Shown: one piece after another, positions 6,565-13,579 of the stretch
How positions within the stretch are numbered: position 1 is the first letter of the stretch
Layout of the letters: each line of letters starts with the position of its first letter
Virus record (IMG/VR): IMGVR_UViG_3300013004_000192
Coordinates: 1 to 23,660 of that record
From: a virus
DNA length: 23,660 bases
Direction: 5' to 3' (one strand)
The notes under the pieces: generated by a model
Databases searched by the model: none
What the model was told of the DNA's origin: nothing
What the model saw: only the letters and a program-made list of their open reading frames with translations
Translations under genes and position numbers: made by a program

Positions 6565-6834
6565 ATGATAATAAGAAGTTCTATTGATAGTGATTGTGAA
6601 GGTCGCATGTATTATACATATACAAGTATGGGTAAAGAGTATAAAGAATATCTACCTAAGTATCGCACAAGACTTAGTGAGTATAATACTGAACAGCTTA
6701 TACAAGACTTAAAAAAAGATCCAAATGTCAAAGATATTTATATCTATAAAGTTAACTATAGCGATGGTCGTATTTCTTTATTGGCAAATCCAAATTACCC
6801 TATAGGAAAATTATCTTGTGAGGACAATGATTAA
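6565..6834 (+). CDS. Hypothetical protein, 89 aa
   Basis: Preceded by GGAG at 6555-6558, six bases from the ATG, and by the palindromic promoter candidate, so it may begin its own transcript. Tyr-rich alpha/beta protein (GRMYYTYTSMGKEYKEYLPKY, then LIQDLKKDPNVKDIYIYKV), plausibly a small single-domain fold. No family recognised. The first gene after a possible operator could be regulatory or early expressed, but no DNA-binding motif is visible. Confidence 0.75.
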   Translation: MIIRSSIDSDCEGRMYYTYTSMGKEYKEYLPKYRTRLSEYNTEQLIQDLKKDPNVKDIYIYKVNYSDGRISLLANPNYPIGKLSCEDND

Positions 6835-6839
6835 AGGTC

Positions 6840-6868
6840 TTGACTAGAGCCTACCGATATGGTATCAT
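6840..6868 (+). promoter_or_regulatory. Sigma70-type promoter
   Basis: TTGACT (6840-6845), a 17-base spacer and TATCAT (6863-6868). The expected transcription start falls at about 6875, exactly on the ATG of a 25-codon ORF. The spacer carries CGAT, as in three of the other promoters of this window. It also serves the coupled genes from 6949 on. Confidence 0.65.
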
Positions 6869-6874
6869 AAGTCA

Positions 6875-6952
6875 ATGAGAACAGACTGGACATGGTTCGT
6901 AGAGTTAGTATTTATTTTTGCCGCATACTATCTTATTAAGATATTTTTATGA
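6875..6952 (+). CDS. Tiny putative membrane peptide, 25 aa
   Basis: ATG 6875 to TGA 6950-6952. The peptide begins MRTDWTWFVE and is hydrophobic from about residue 8 to its end (LVFIFAAYYLIKIFL). Its stop overlaps the next start as ATGA (6949-6952), the usual junction here. No Shine-Dalgarno sequence is present, and the ATG lies only seven bases after the -10 box, so translation would be leaderless or nearly so. It may act as a leader ORF coupling translation to the next gene. Short length keeps confidence modest. Confidence 0.45.
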   Translation: MRTDWTWFVELVFIFAAYYLIKIFL

Positions 6953-7314
6953 GAATTGACTTAGCACAAGATATTTTTATTGGAGACATAATTTATAATT
7001 GCTTTATGGATCAGTTGATAGTAACATCTATTAAAAAAGATATGGCTGACAATAGAGGTTTTCATCGCATAGTATTTGAGACTATAGATAACAATTCACA
7101 CAAAGCAAATTATAGTTCCGATGATGTCTATTTTTCGGATCTTTATGGAGAAAGCGACGATGAAAAATCTTGGGTGGGTTGGGCCAAAGAAAATAGAGAT
7201 TTTTTTGAAGTGTTCGACCATATTGAAACAATGAAAGAAATCTATAAAATAGGATTTTGCAATGGTTTTGAATATAGGCGTAAAATATCTTTTGAGGAGA
7301 TGATGCAAAAATGA
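6949..7314 (+). CDS. Hypothetical protein, 121 aa
   Basis: Not recognised. The ATGA junction joins it to the tiny ORF upstream. N-terminal beta-like segment (IGDIIYNCFMDQLIVTSIKK), an acidic middle (SSDDVYFSDLYGESDDEKSWVGW) and a C-terminal helix with MKEIYKIGFCNGFEYRRK, a pattern often seen at the end of small phage proteins. The GAGGAG at the end (7294-7299) serves as ribosome binding site for the next gene. Confidence 0.75.
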   Translation: MRIDLAQDIFIGDIIYNCFMDQLIVTSIKKDMADNRGFHRIVFETIDNNSHKANYSSDDVYFSDLYGESDDEKSWVGWAKENRDFFEVFDHIETMKEIYKIGFCNGFEYRRKISFEEMMQK

Positions 7315-7523
7315 GTGGTCTACATAGTAAATTGATTATTAAACTGAGCAAGGCTCTTAGTATGCTTAGTCAAAAAGTGTATACTGACATTCTTACAGAA
7401 AAAGATCCTAGTCAGGATTATTCTTTGTTTAATTTATTGTCTGAGTGTCGTAACGAGTTAGCAAAGATAGACGATAGAGATTTAATGAAAATTGCCAAAA
7501 TGGTAGAAAAGGAAAGTCAATGA
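7311..7523 (+). CDS. Small helical hypothetical protein, 70 aa
   Basis: ATGA overlap with the preceding gene, and GAGGAG upstream at 7294-7299. Mostly helical (KLIIKLSKALSMLSQKVY, then LLSECRNELAKI, LMKIAKMVEKE), with no membrane segment or Cys pair. Not recognised. The next gene again starts at an ATGA overlap. Confidence 0.75.
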   Translation: MSGLHSKLIIKLSKALSMLSQKVYTDILTEKDPSQDYSLFNLLSECRNELAKIDDRDLMKIAKMVEKESQ

Positions 7524-7765
7524 GTTGGGATGGAACTTTTAAGTATGAACCGATGAACGAATCAAAAGTCAATGAAATATTGACTCAATATAAAGGACAG
7601 CCAGTTCTAGACTATATAATAGAACTTTATCGTCTCATAGAATACCAAAGACAAGTTATAACCCAACAAGAAAAACAAATAATAGCCCTAAAACATATGG
7701 ATGCATGGAAACATTACGAAAAACCTATAGAGTCTTACAATCCTAAAACAAGAAAATATGAATAA
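7520..7765 (+). CDS. Small helical hypothetical protein, 81 aa
   Basis: ATGA overlap with the gene before; GGAAAG lies just upstream. A short head (MSWDGTFKYEPMNESKV) leads into a long charged helix (LIEYQRQVITQQEKQIIALK) that may form a coiled coil, and a tail ending PKTRKYE. No family recognised. The last member of this coupled run; the next gene has its own spacer and ribosome binding site. Confidence 0.75.
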   Translation: MSWDGTFKYEPMNESKVNEILTQYKGQPVLDYIIELYRLIEYQRQVITQQEKQIIALKHMDAWKHYEKPIESYNPKTRKYE

Positions 7766-7775
7766 GGAATAGTAT

Positions 7776-8033
7776 ATGCTTTGGTCAGAAGTAAAAAGAT
7801 GGGCAAAAGATCAGGGTTTTGAAGTAGTTAAGGAAAAGGATGATTCTATAAATGGAGCATCTTATTATTGGGCAAAAAGTTCGGATCACTCTGTTAGCGG
7901 TATTGCACCAAGCGTTAGTAAATTAGCCACCGCTATTTTTAATACTATAACAGAGAATAAGTGGACCGAATATCAAAAAGAATATAAGGAAAAACAAGAA
8001 TACAAACACTTCACTGTTACAGATTATAATTAG
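7776..8033 (+). CDS. Conserved small phage protein, MLWSEVKxWAK family, 85 aa
   Basis: AAGGA at 7764-7768 is seven bases before the ATG. The pattern MLWSEVKRWAKDQGFEV, then SYYW, then a Ser-Val-Ser-Lys-Leu-Ala-Thr-Ala-Ile-Phe-Asn run (residues 46-56) followed by NKWTEYQKEY, is one I recognise from small proteins in large phages. No function is known to me. A helix-turn-strand architecture is likely. It sits directly upstream of thyX. Confidence 0.8.
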   Translation: MLWSEVKRWAKDQGFEVVKEKDDSINGASYYWAKSSDHSVSGIAPSVSKLATAIFNTITENKWTEYQKEYKEKQEYKHFTVTDYN

Positions 8034-8042
8034 GAGTTATGA

Positions 8043-8687
8043 ATGTCTAATGTTAAACTTGTCTCTGTCACACCAGATTGTGAAAAATTAATGGCTTACT
8101 GTGCTAGAGTAAGCAATCCAACCAATCAAAATAACGAGAACTATTCTAAACTCCTGAAATATTGTATAGATCATCATCACTGGAGTATTTTTGAACAAGG
8201 ATTTATGACCCTAGAAATCAACACAACTAGAGGTCTGGCAGCACAAATATTAAGGCATAGAAGTTTTACGTTTCAAGAATTTAGTCAGAGATACGCTGAT
8301 ACAACTTTATTGTCTGATGAAATTCCTTTATTTGAATTAAGGAGACAAGACAATAAAAATAGACAAAATAGTATTGACGATATATCTGATGAAATTAGAG
8401 TAAAATGGAACGTAAAAATTAGAGAACATTTTGCCAAGGCTAAGGCTATTTATGACGGTATGATAGCGGACGGTATTGCTAAAGAATGTGCTAGATTTGT
8501 ATTACCTCTAGCCACTCCTACCAGACTTTATATGAGTGGAACTGTTCGTAGTTGGATTCATTACATAGAATTACGTTCAGGTCATGGTACACAAAAAGAA
8601 CATATGAATATCGCTAATCAATGCAAGAGTATTTTTGCTGAACAATTTCCTACTACATCTGAGGCTTTAGGGTGGAACCATGAATAA
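8043..8687 (+). CDS. thyX: Flavin-dependent thymidylate synthase ThyX
   Basis: 214 aa, the usual size. ThyX makes dTMP from dUMP with methylene-tetrahydrofolate, FAD and NADPH, supplying precursors for viral DNA. The signature is at residues 71-83: [13 protein letters not shown], a variant of RHRxxSxxExSxR with Thr at the first Ser position. Supporting features: [15 protein letters not shown] (45-59), [20 protein letters not shown] (147-166), and [21 protein letters not shown] (171-191), which carries the C-terminal substrate-binding region. AGGAG at 8032-8036 lies six bases before the ATG. It is likely active on dUMP, since the catalytic motif is intact. Confidence 0.95.
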   Translation: MSNVKLVSVTPDCEKLMAYCARVSNPTNQNNENYSKLLKYCIDHHHWSIFEQGFMTLEINTTRGLAAQILRHRSFTFQEFSQRYADTTLLSDEIPLFELRRQDNKNRQNSIDDISDEIRVKWNVKIREHFAKAKAIYDGMIADGIAKECARFVLPLATPTRLYMSGTVRSWIHYIELRSGHGTQKEHMNIANQCKSIFAEQFPTTSEALGWNHE

Positions 8688-8859
8688 ATATAGTATATCC
8701 GCACAAGTATATAATACATTTGATGACCATAAACAAACTCTACTTGTAAACGAAACAATATCGGCACTATCTAAAGAAGAAGCTGCCCATAAATATCAGT
8801 ATGAGCATCCTAATCCAAATAGAAAAGTTGTTAAAATCTATTCAATAGAACAAATATAG
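8680..8859 (+). CDS. Small hypothetical protein, 59 aa
   Basis: ATG 8680 overlaps the thyX stop by eight bases, and the stop at 8857-8859 is two bases before the next ATG, so it fits exactly between two genes. Alpha/beta pattern: strand ([14 protein letters not shown]), strand ([12 protein letters not shown]), helix ([14 protein letters not shown]), strand ([11 protein letters not shown]). It is a plausible small phage domain; no family recognised. Confidence 0.75.
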   Translation: MNKYSISAQVYNTFDDHKQTLLVNETISALSKEEAAHKYQYEHPNPNRKVVKIYSIEQI

Positions 8860-8861
8860 TT

Positions 8862-9467
8862 ATGGAAACTAAACAAAATTTCACAATCAAAGTTGTAAGA
8901 GAACTTTTATCTTATGGTTTCTCTGTACATTTACATCAAAAAGAACATATCGACGGGTATGGTGGATGGTTTGGTACAGATGAAGGGCAAGAAGAATTTG
9001 TTGTTGCCATGAAACATCACATGGGATTTGAAATATTAATTCATGAATATTGTCATTTCTTACAATGGAAAACTGATCGTAAATTATGGGATAAAAGTAC
9101 TGAAACATACGATATATTATTTGATTGGATTTCTAATAAAGACTCTGTATTCTCAGATGAACAACTTGATAGGAGTCTACACGATATATTGGAAATAGAA
9201 CACGATTGTGAAAAAAGGGTTTTGAAAATTATTAAAAACTGTCCCATAGAAGAATTTGATGCAGATAAATATATGAGGGCTGTTAATGCCTACCTATGGA
9301 GTTATCATCTTAATAGAGAATTAAGGTTAAGGCCAAAAAGACCAATTTACTCAGAAAGAGTGCTGGATCATATGCCTAATGTTTTTAATTCTGATCTGTC
9401 GTTTTATTTGGATCGTAGTAATCTTACCGATTCAATTAGACAAGCATTGTTGGTTGAGTACGAATAA
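8862..9467 (+). CDS. Putative zinc metallopeptidase-like protein (HExxH), 201 aa
   Basis: Residues 61-65 are HEYCH inside ILIHEYCHFLQWKTD, a typical zincin active-site helix with catalytic Glu62 and His61/His65 as zinc ligands. Downstream, LEIEHDCEKRVLKII (110-124) may give the third acidic ligand. The N-terminus (FTIKVVRELLSYGFSVHL, then GYGGWFGTD) and an HxxNRELRLRPKRPIY segment resemble proteins I associate with large phages, but I cannot name a family. No signal peptide, so probably cytoplasmic. Substrate unknown; a protease, anti-defence or housekeeping role is open. Confidence 0.75.
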   Translation: METKQNFTIKVVRELLSYGFSVHLHQKEHIDGYGGWFGTDEGQEEFVVAMKHHMGFEILIHEYCHFLQWKTDRKLWDKSTETYDILFDWISNKDSVFSDEQLDRSLHDILEIEHDCEKRVLKIIKNCPIEEFDADKYMRAVNAYLWSYHLNRELRLRPKRPIYSERVLDHMPNVFNSDLSFYLDRSNLTDSIRQALLVEYE

Positions 9468-9481
9468 TTCTAAAGTGCCGG

Positions 9482-9510
9482 TTGACAATCTGACGATACT
9501 AGGATATAAT
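9482..9510 (+). promoter_or_regulatory. Consensus sigma70-type promoter of uvsE
   Basis: TTGACA (9482-9487), a 17-base spacer and TATAAT (9505-9510): a perfect match to the bacterial consensus in both boxes and spacing. The spacer holds CGAT seven bases before the -10 box. GGAGG at 9520-9524 and the ATG at 9529 follow, leaving a short leader of about a dozen bases. Strong constitutive early transcription by host polymerase is expected. Confidence 0.85.
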
Positions 9511-9528
9511 CGGACCAACGGAGGCTTT

Positions 9529-10446
9529 ATGAATAAACTTGGATTGTGTTGTATTTCTCTCACCTTGAAAGATCAAGGTTTTGGTCATCAAACTATGACC
9601 TATAAGCGTTTTAGTTCTTTGCCTAGAGAAGAAGCACTCGATATTCTTGGATCTCGTATTCTCAATAATCTTGTTGTTACAAATAAGACTATACAGTTTT
9701 GTGCAGATAACAACTATGTTTATCGCGTTAGTAGCGATATATTTCCGCTTATTACTTACGATGAAGCGAATGTTAGTTTAGAGGATTTACCTAATCACGA
9801 TGAAATACAAGATGAGTTTGATAATATTGCGGAAACTATTTCCTCTACTAGCGTTCGTGTTTCTGCTCATCCAAGTGAATTTAACAGTTTGGCTAGTCTC
9901 TCCGAAAAAGTTGTTGAAAAAACCATCACAGAACTCAACTTCTACAGCAGTTTCTTTGACAGAATTGGACTTCCAGCAGATACTAGATCACCAATGAATC
10001 TTCATGTTCATAACAACAATGGAACAAGAGAAGAAATTGCACACAGATTTTATCAAAACTTTAAAAGACTTGATACAAATTGTCAGGCTAGACTCACTAT
10101 CGAAAATGACGATAAGCTTAATTGCTGGAGTGTACGAGAACTTGTAGATATTTTTCATCCAATTACCCGCATACCAATTTGCTTCGACTATTTGCATCAT
10201 AAGTGTCATTCAAATAATACTACTGAGGTAGAAGCAATTAATATGTGTTATGATACTTGGCAAACAAGGCCACTTTTTCATTATAGTGAAAGTCGCCCCG
10301 GAAATAATCCACGCGCCCATGCAGATTATCCTGAACAAACTTTCGATAATTATGGTCTAGAATTTGATATAGATATGGAACTTAAGGCTAAAGACTTAGC
10401 AATCGCTGAATACAATAAACTTTTAACTACACTTTCAACTAAGTAA
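9529..10446 (+). CDS. uvsE: UV damage endonuclease UvsE/UvdE
   Basis: 305 aa. A TIM-barrel metal-dependent endonuclease that nicks DNA 5' to UV photoproducts. The start at 9529 has GGAGG four bases upstream and a consensus promoter; the longer in-frame extension upstream would cross the promoter. Motifs: GLCCISLTLK at the N-terminus, SAHPSEF (112-118), LHVHNNNG (158-165), LTIENDD (189-195), CFDYLHHKC (218-226), HYSESRPG (251-258), and AHADY (263-267). These supply the clustered His/Asp/Glu metal ligands. Monocistronic promoter control suggests early expression. Light-exposed hosts fit, but this is inference. Confidence 0.93.
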   Translation: MNKLGLCCISLTLKDQGFGHQTMTYKRFSSLPREEALDILGSRILNNLVVTNKTIQFCADNNYVYRVSSDIFPLITYDEANVSLEDLPNHDEIQDEFDNIAETISSTSVRVSAHPSEFNSLASLSEKVVEKTITELNFYSSFFDRIGLPADTRSPMNLHVHNNNGTREEIAHRFYQNFKRLDTNCQARLTIENDDKLNCWSVRELVDIFHPITRIPICFDYLHHKCHSNNTTEVEAINMCYDTWQTRPLFHYSESRPGNNPRAHADYPEQTFDNYGLEFDIDMELKAKDLAIAEYNKLLTTLSTK

Positions 10447-10457
10447 GGAGATTAATT

Positions 10458-10604
10458 ATGGGCCAAATTGGATCTATTGTAATCGATGATAATGTAAATA
10501 CTCAAGCGGTAATCAACTTGCTTAAAGAAGATAAAAAGATTACTATTGGTAAGGAACAGGTTACTGAGGATGGGGTTCGATATATTCCAATAGAGAAAAA
10601 CTAA
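10458..10604 (+). CDS. Small hypothetical protein, 48 aa
   Basis: AAGGAG at 10445-10450 is seven bases upstream of the ATG, a clear ribosome binding site. The 48-residue product has a GQIGSIVIDD strand, a NTQAVINLLKEDKKI helix, then GKEQVTEDGVRYIPIEK, consistent with a compact alpha/beta domain. Not recognised. Its stop is one base before the ATG of the next tiny gene, and both probably share the uvsE transcript. Confidence 0.75.
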   Translation: MGQIGSIVIDDNVNTQAVINLLKEDKKITIGKEQVTEDGVRYIPIEKN

Positions 10605-10605
10605 T

Positions 10606-10752
10606 ATGAGTGCATGGTTAATTGCTTTTACTGGCTGCGTATATGCCTATGTAGCATTTGAACAAGGATACAAAGGGAATACTGGTATGCTTATAGCATA
10701 TTTAGGATATGCTTTTGCTAATATTGGATTGTATATGTTAGCATCTAAATAA
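10606..10752 (+). CDS. Very small membrane protein, 48 aa, two predicted helices
   Basis: ATG 10606, one base after the previous stop; TAA at 10750-10752. Hydrophobic segments at about residues 3-18 (AWLIAFTGCVYAYVAF) and 26-46, with a short charged turn (EQGYKGN). A helical hairpin with Gly and aromatic residues. Not recognised. The AAAGGA overlapping its stop acts as the ribosome binding site for the next gene. Confidence 0.75.
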   Translation: MSAWLIAFTGCVYAYVAFEQGYKGNTGMLIAYLGYAFANIGLYMLASK

Positions 10753-10764
10753 AGGATTTATTCT

Positions 10765-11001
10765 ATGAAAGAACCACAAAAAATTCCATTAGATCCATCA
10801 ACACCAAAAGCAAAACAGGTTAAACAATTACCATTAAGAGGATTGTATCCAGAAGCGATGCATGATGATGTCTATATTAGACCAGACAACGATTCAGTAT
10901 ATATACCAGTGGATATTTTAAATAAACCAGTTGAACAGTCATTTATTGAAAACTCAATAAACAATTTGGATAAAAATGAAGATTCTAAAAACAGCGATTA
11001 A
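10765..11001 (+). CDS. Small Pro-rich hypothetical protein, 78 aa
   Basis: AAAGGA at 10751-10756 lies eight bases before the ATG. The first half is Lys/Pro-rich and probably extended (PQKIPLDPSTPKAKQVKQLP), then DDVYIRPDNDSVYIPVDIL gives two strands, and the tail is acidic (DKNEDSKNSD). No catalytic motif. It overlaps the deaminase-like gene by 26 bases. Confidence 0.75.
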   Translation: MKEPQKIPLDPSTPKAKQVKQLPLRGLYPEAMHDDVYIRPDNDSVYIPVDILNKPVEQSFIENSINNLDKNEDSKNSD

Positions 11002-11476
11002 ACTTTCTTACGAGCGTTTTATTCCTAATCCGTATCAAAGAAGGTATCATTTTGCAATAGCGTTTGATGGCAACAGACCAATTTGTCTCAGCCAAAACAA
11101 CCCGATCAAGGTTAATGCTAAGGCATTTAGAATGGGTCAAAGATTTAATATACAAACCTATAAGGAATTTCCATATAATCATGCTGAGTCTCATCTTATT
11201 TCTCAATTACTTGATCGCTATAATACCATTGGTGTTGATTGGAGCATTGTTGTTGTACGAATTGGAAGAGATGGAAGAATGAGGCTTAGTAAGCCTTGCG
11301 TTAATTGTGCTAAAATTTTAAATGCAGTTGGTTTGAATGATATTTACTGGAGTGTGGGCGACAATAATTTTGAAGATAGTGGCGGTGATCAAATAACAAT
11401 AGATAGTGATTATTTTTTTAAGTATGCCAAAGGAAAGTTTTATGCTAAGAACAAGAATTCATTATTGGTCATCTAG
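10976..11476 (+). CDS. Zinc-dependent deaminase-like protein, 166 aa
   Basis: It carries the two zinc half-sites of the cytidine/deoxycytidylate deaminase superfamily: H69-A-E71 (HAESHLISQLL, catalytic Glu71) and P107-C108-VN-C111 (SKPCVNCAKIL). Spacing of about 37 residues between them is normal. The N-terminal RRYHFAIAFDGNRPICLS is consistent with the first strands. Probably deaminates a nucleotide or a modified base; substrate cannot be read from the sequence. With ThyX nearby, dCMP-to-dUMP supply is one possibility. It overlaps both neighbours and starts with ATG 10976. Confidence 0.8.
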   Translation: MKILKTAIKLSYERFIPNPYQRRYHFAIAFDGNRPICLSQNNPIKVNAKAFRMGQRFNIQTYKEFPYNHAESHLISQLLDRYNTIGVDWSIVVVRIGRDGRMRLSKPCVNCAKILNAVGLNDIYWSVGDNNFEDSGGDQITIDSDYFFKYAKGKFYAKNKNSLLVI

Positions 11477-12185
11477 TAAATTTGCTGACTGGATTAGAGG
11501 AGAACAGAAACCCCTTGCTTTAGAATGGGATGCATGGGATGACTATTATAATGATCTGAAGAAAAGAAAACCTATTAGGTATTGGTTTACAGAAAAATTT
11601 CTAAAATGGCTACAAAACACAATATATTTTCCGTATGATGTTTATAGAGAAATTAAGATCTATGTTCGTAATAGATGGATAGATAAAACTCATTATCTAA
11701 AAACAGGATTAAAACCAGGACACTGGTATGAATTTGACTATCGACTAATGCATGGATTATTTAATGAGCTTGTTGATTTTGTAGAAATTGAATTAGCAGA
11801 TCAAATGACATGGAAAGATAAAGAAAAATACAAATTTAAGAATGGTCGATGTGTTGAGGCTGCTTATGATTATTTTAAGTGGGCTAATAATCTGAAAAAT
11901 AAAAATCAGCAAGGGAAAAGAGTTTTGAGTGAACAAGCAAAAGCAAGTCGCAAAATTCAAAAACTGTATGAGTGGTGGACGATTAAAAGACCGAATAGGT
12001 TAGAGCCAGCAGCAAAAAGCGCATGGGATCAAGTCTATGATAAAATAGAAGCCAATGATTTTAAAGCTAGAAAAAATGCTCATAAATATTATCTTAAAAT
12101 GCTGAAAATAGAAGAAGCATATGATCAAGAGGACGAAGATATGATGATAGAACTCATTAAAATTCGTCGCCACCTGTGGACTTAA
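11442..12185 (+). CDS. Conserved large-phage protein of unknown function, 247 aa
   Basis: Start at ATG 11442 (MLRTRIHYWSSSKFADWIRG), with AAAGGAAAG just upstream; ATG 11406 lies inside the deaminase-like gene. The pattern MLRTRxHYWSSSKFADWIRG, YWFTEKFLKWLQ, then RNRWIDKTHYLKTGLKPGHWYE is one I recognise from many large phages. It is basic, Trp-rich and mostly helical, with no catalytic residues that I can point to. Its wide conservation suggests a core phage function that has no name. It closes the uvsE transcription unit; a promoter follows. Confidence 0.85.
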   Translation: MLRTRIHYWSSSKFADWIRGEQKPLALEWDAWDDYYNDLKKRKPIRYWFTEKFLKWLQNTIYFPYDVYREIKIYVRNRWIDKTHYLKTGLKPGHWYEFDYRLMHGLFNELVDFVEIELADQMTWKDKEKYKFKNGRCVEAAYDYFKWANNLKNKNQQGKRVLSEQAKASRKIQKLYEWWTIKRPNRLEPAAKSAWDQVYDKIEANDFKARKNAHKYYLKMLKIEEAYDQEDEDMMIELIKIRRHLWT

Positions 12186-12199
12186 TCTTTAAAGAAGTG

Positions 12200-12228
12200 T
12201 TGACAGAACGACGATAGTGTGATATAAA
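12200..12228 (+). promoter_or_regulatory. Sigma70-type promoter
   Basis: TTGACA (12200-12205), 17-base spacer, TATAAA (12223-12228). The spacer contains CGAT and TAGTGTG, both also present before the promoter at 13860. In the leader, TCTTG (12234-12238) and CAAGA (12244-12248) can form a short hairpin near the transcript start. AGGAGA at 12253-12258 and ATG 12264 follow. Confidence 0.8.
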
Positions 12229-12263
12229 CAGGGTCTTGGCACTCAAGATCACAGGAGAACACT

Positions 12264-12482
12264 ATGGTTTGTCTTTATTGTCGCAGCATGATTCCAGAGG
12301 GCAGGGTGGAGTTTTTGCAAGAATACAATAAGCCAATGGTTTGTATAGAATGTTCAACAGAACAACGTGCCGTTGGTTTTATGGACTGGAATCATAAAAC
12401 AGCACCTAGTTTGGTTATGGTTCCTGCAAATGCTAGAGAAACTATTCGTAAACTTGATAGGGCAAATAGGAGAGCAAGATGA
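12264..12482 (+). CDS. Small C4 zinc-finger phage protein, 72 aa
   Basis: C3-LY-C6 and C27-IE-C30 form a four-cysteine zinc site (VCLYCRSMIPEGRVEFL, then KPMVCIECSTEQRAVGFMDW), followed by NHKTAPSLVMVPANARETIRKLDRANRRAR. The pattern matches a small DksA/TraR-like or related zinc-finger family common in phages. Its own promoter and good ribosome binding site (AGGAGA, five bases before the ATG) suggest efficient early expression. A transcription-modulating role is possible but not shown; the name DksA-like is only by resemblance. Confidence 0.85.
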   Translation: MVCLYCRSMIPEGRVEFLQEYNKPMVCIECSTEQRAVGFMDWNHKTAPSLVMVPANARETIRKLDRANRRAR

Positions 12483-12709
12483 ACACAAAAACAACTATGA
12501 CTTGGCTTGATCTTTATAATTTCCTACATGATCAGGCTAATAAATTTGAAAATATAGGCACTTTTAACTGGAATAATCCAGTAATGATGCACGATGCTTC
12601 AACTGGTGAAGAAGCATATTGCGATACATTGGTGATAGATAATGATAGAGTAGTATTGGCTACTAATATTGAGAGTATTTTTGCTGAAAACAAGGAGGGC
12701 CGATCTTGA
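12479..12709 (+). CDS. Hypothetical protein, 76 aa
   Basis: ATGA overlap with the zinc-finger gene. The core MTWLDLYNFLHDQANKF, then NPVMMHDASTGEEAYCDTLVI, NDRVVLATNIE, is typical of small phage proteins of unknown function that carry a helix followed by two or three strands. It ends with AAGGAGG (12692-12698), the ribosome binding site for the next gene. Confidence 0.75.
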   Translation: MNTKTTMTWLDLYNFLHDQANKFENIGTFNWNNPVMMHDASTGEEAYCDTLVIDNDRVVLATNIESIFAENKEGRS

Positions 12710-12939
12710 TGCACGATATAGAGATAGAGAGTCTTTTGTTTAAACAAGTTGAAAAACCTAAGCATCATCTAATGACAAAGGTGATTAATGTCTATGATAA
12801 TAGATATAGAATTAATATCTATATTCAAATAGAAGAAGATGGTCTGATCAAAAAGAAAATTGCGGCTAGTTATTTCTGTCACTATAGTCCAGGTAATCTT
12901 ACAATTATACCAGACATAGATAAGAAAGATGAAAAATGA
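12709..12939 (+). CDS. Hypothetical protein, 76 aa
   Basis: Two starts compete: ATG 12709 (overlapping the previous stop by one base) and TTG 12706 (TTGA overlap). AAGGAGG ends at 12698, ten bases before the ATG and seven before the TTG, so spacing favours TTG and codon type favours ATG. The product is a beta-rich, charged small protein (KVINVYDNRYRINIYIQIEEDG, then KKKIAASYFCHYS). No family recognised. Confidence 0.7.
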   Translation: MHDIEIESLLFKQVEKPKHHLMTKVINVYDNRYRINIYIQIEEDGLIKKKIAASYFCHYSPGNLTIIPDIDKKDEK

Positions 12940-13163
12940 TCAATGAAAAACCAGTATTCGGAGTTCGGGGATTTTTCTTGTATAGCCCAATTTCTCAAAA
13001 ATACTTTTTTAGAGTCTATTATTTAGATGGTAAATTTATAGATTATGACATAAGATGCGAAGAAATAGAAATCGAACTAATAGGAGAATGGAACTCCCTG
13101 TACCATAATACAGAAACAGACGAGCATTATATTGATTGGTCAAGCAAGGCACTAAAGAAATGA
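12936..13163 (+). CDS. Hypothetical protein, 75 aa
   Basis: ATGA overlap with the preceding gene. Beta-rich pattern (GVRGFFLYSPISQKYFFRVY, then YDIRCEEIEIELIG) with a terminal YIDWSSKAL. No catalytic motif. It overlaps the next start, also as ATGA, so four consecutive genes from 12264 are coupled. Not recognised with confidence. Confidence 0.75.
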   Translation: MINEKPVFGVRGFFLYSPISQKYFFRVYYLDGKFIDYDIRCEEIEIELIGEWNSLYHNTETDEHYIDWSSKALKK

Positions 13164-13579
13164 CAGAAACACTACAGTCCCAACTCTGTGCTAAATATAG
13201 CTCCCTATTTGTTCTTAAAGATAATATTACTGAACCAATTGGTGCTTATGGTATAGAGTGTGGTGATGGCTGGTATGATATTATATCCTCGGTTTGTTTT
13301 AGTATAACACAACATGAGTTTAGCATACAAGACAGAAACAAATACTTGGAGCAACAAAATAAAACTACCATAGACTATGAACCTGTTAGGTTCACCCAAA
13401 TAAAAGAAAAATTTGGGGCATTAAGAATTTATTATTACGGAGGCGATGACTATATTAGAGGGTTGATCAGAATGGCTGAATGTTGGAGTTTAACCTCTTG
13501 TGAAAAATGTGGAGAAAAGGGTAAACCAGATAAGAGTAGTTGGATTATGACACTTTGTAATAATTGTAAGAGGAAATAA
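13160..13579 (+). CDS. Conserved phage protein with ECGDGWYD and zinc motifs, 139 aa
   Basis: Start ATG 13160 (ATGA overlap); the longer in-frame ATG 13136 is less likely. Recognisable landmarks: GIECGDGWYDII (31-42), QIKEKFGALRIYYYGGDD (80-97), then a zinc-ribbon-like end C114-EK-C117 and C133-NN-C136. I know this arrangement from a widespread small phage family without assigned function. The four Cys probably hold one zinc ion. Confidence 0.85.
   Translation: MTETLQSQLCAKYSSLFVLKDNITEPIGAYGIECGDGWYDIISSVCFSITQHEFSIQDRNKYLEQQNKTTIDYEPVRFTQIKEKFGALRIYYYGGDDYIRGLIRMAECWSLTSCEKCGEKGKPDKSSWIMTLCNNCKRK

Noticed and set aside
9379-9528. A 50-residue N-terminal extension of UvsE
   Set aside because: It would run through the consensus promoter and the GGAGG at 9520-9524, and overlaps the end of the metalloprotein gene; the family begins at GLCCISL.
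9565-9587. CCTTG and CAAGG hairpin inside uvsE
   Set aside because: Short, within coding sequence and without a T-tract; most likely chance.
9800-9997. Nested + strand ORFs inside uvsE, the deaminase-like gene and the ligase (9800, 11064, 20267)
   Set aside because: They are out-of-frame shadows of strong coding sequence without their own ribosome binding sites or motifs.
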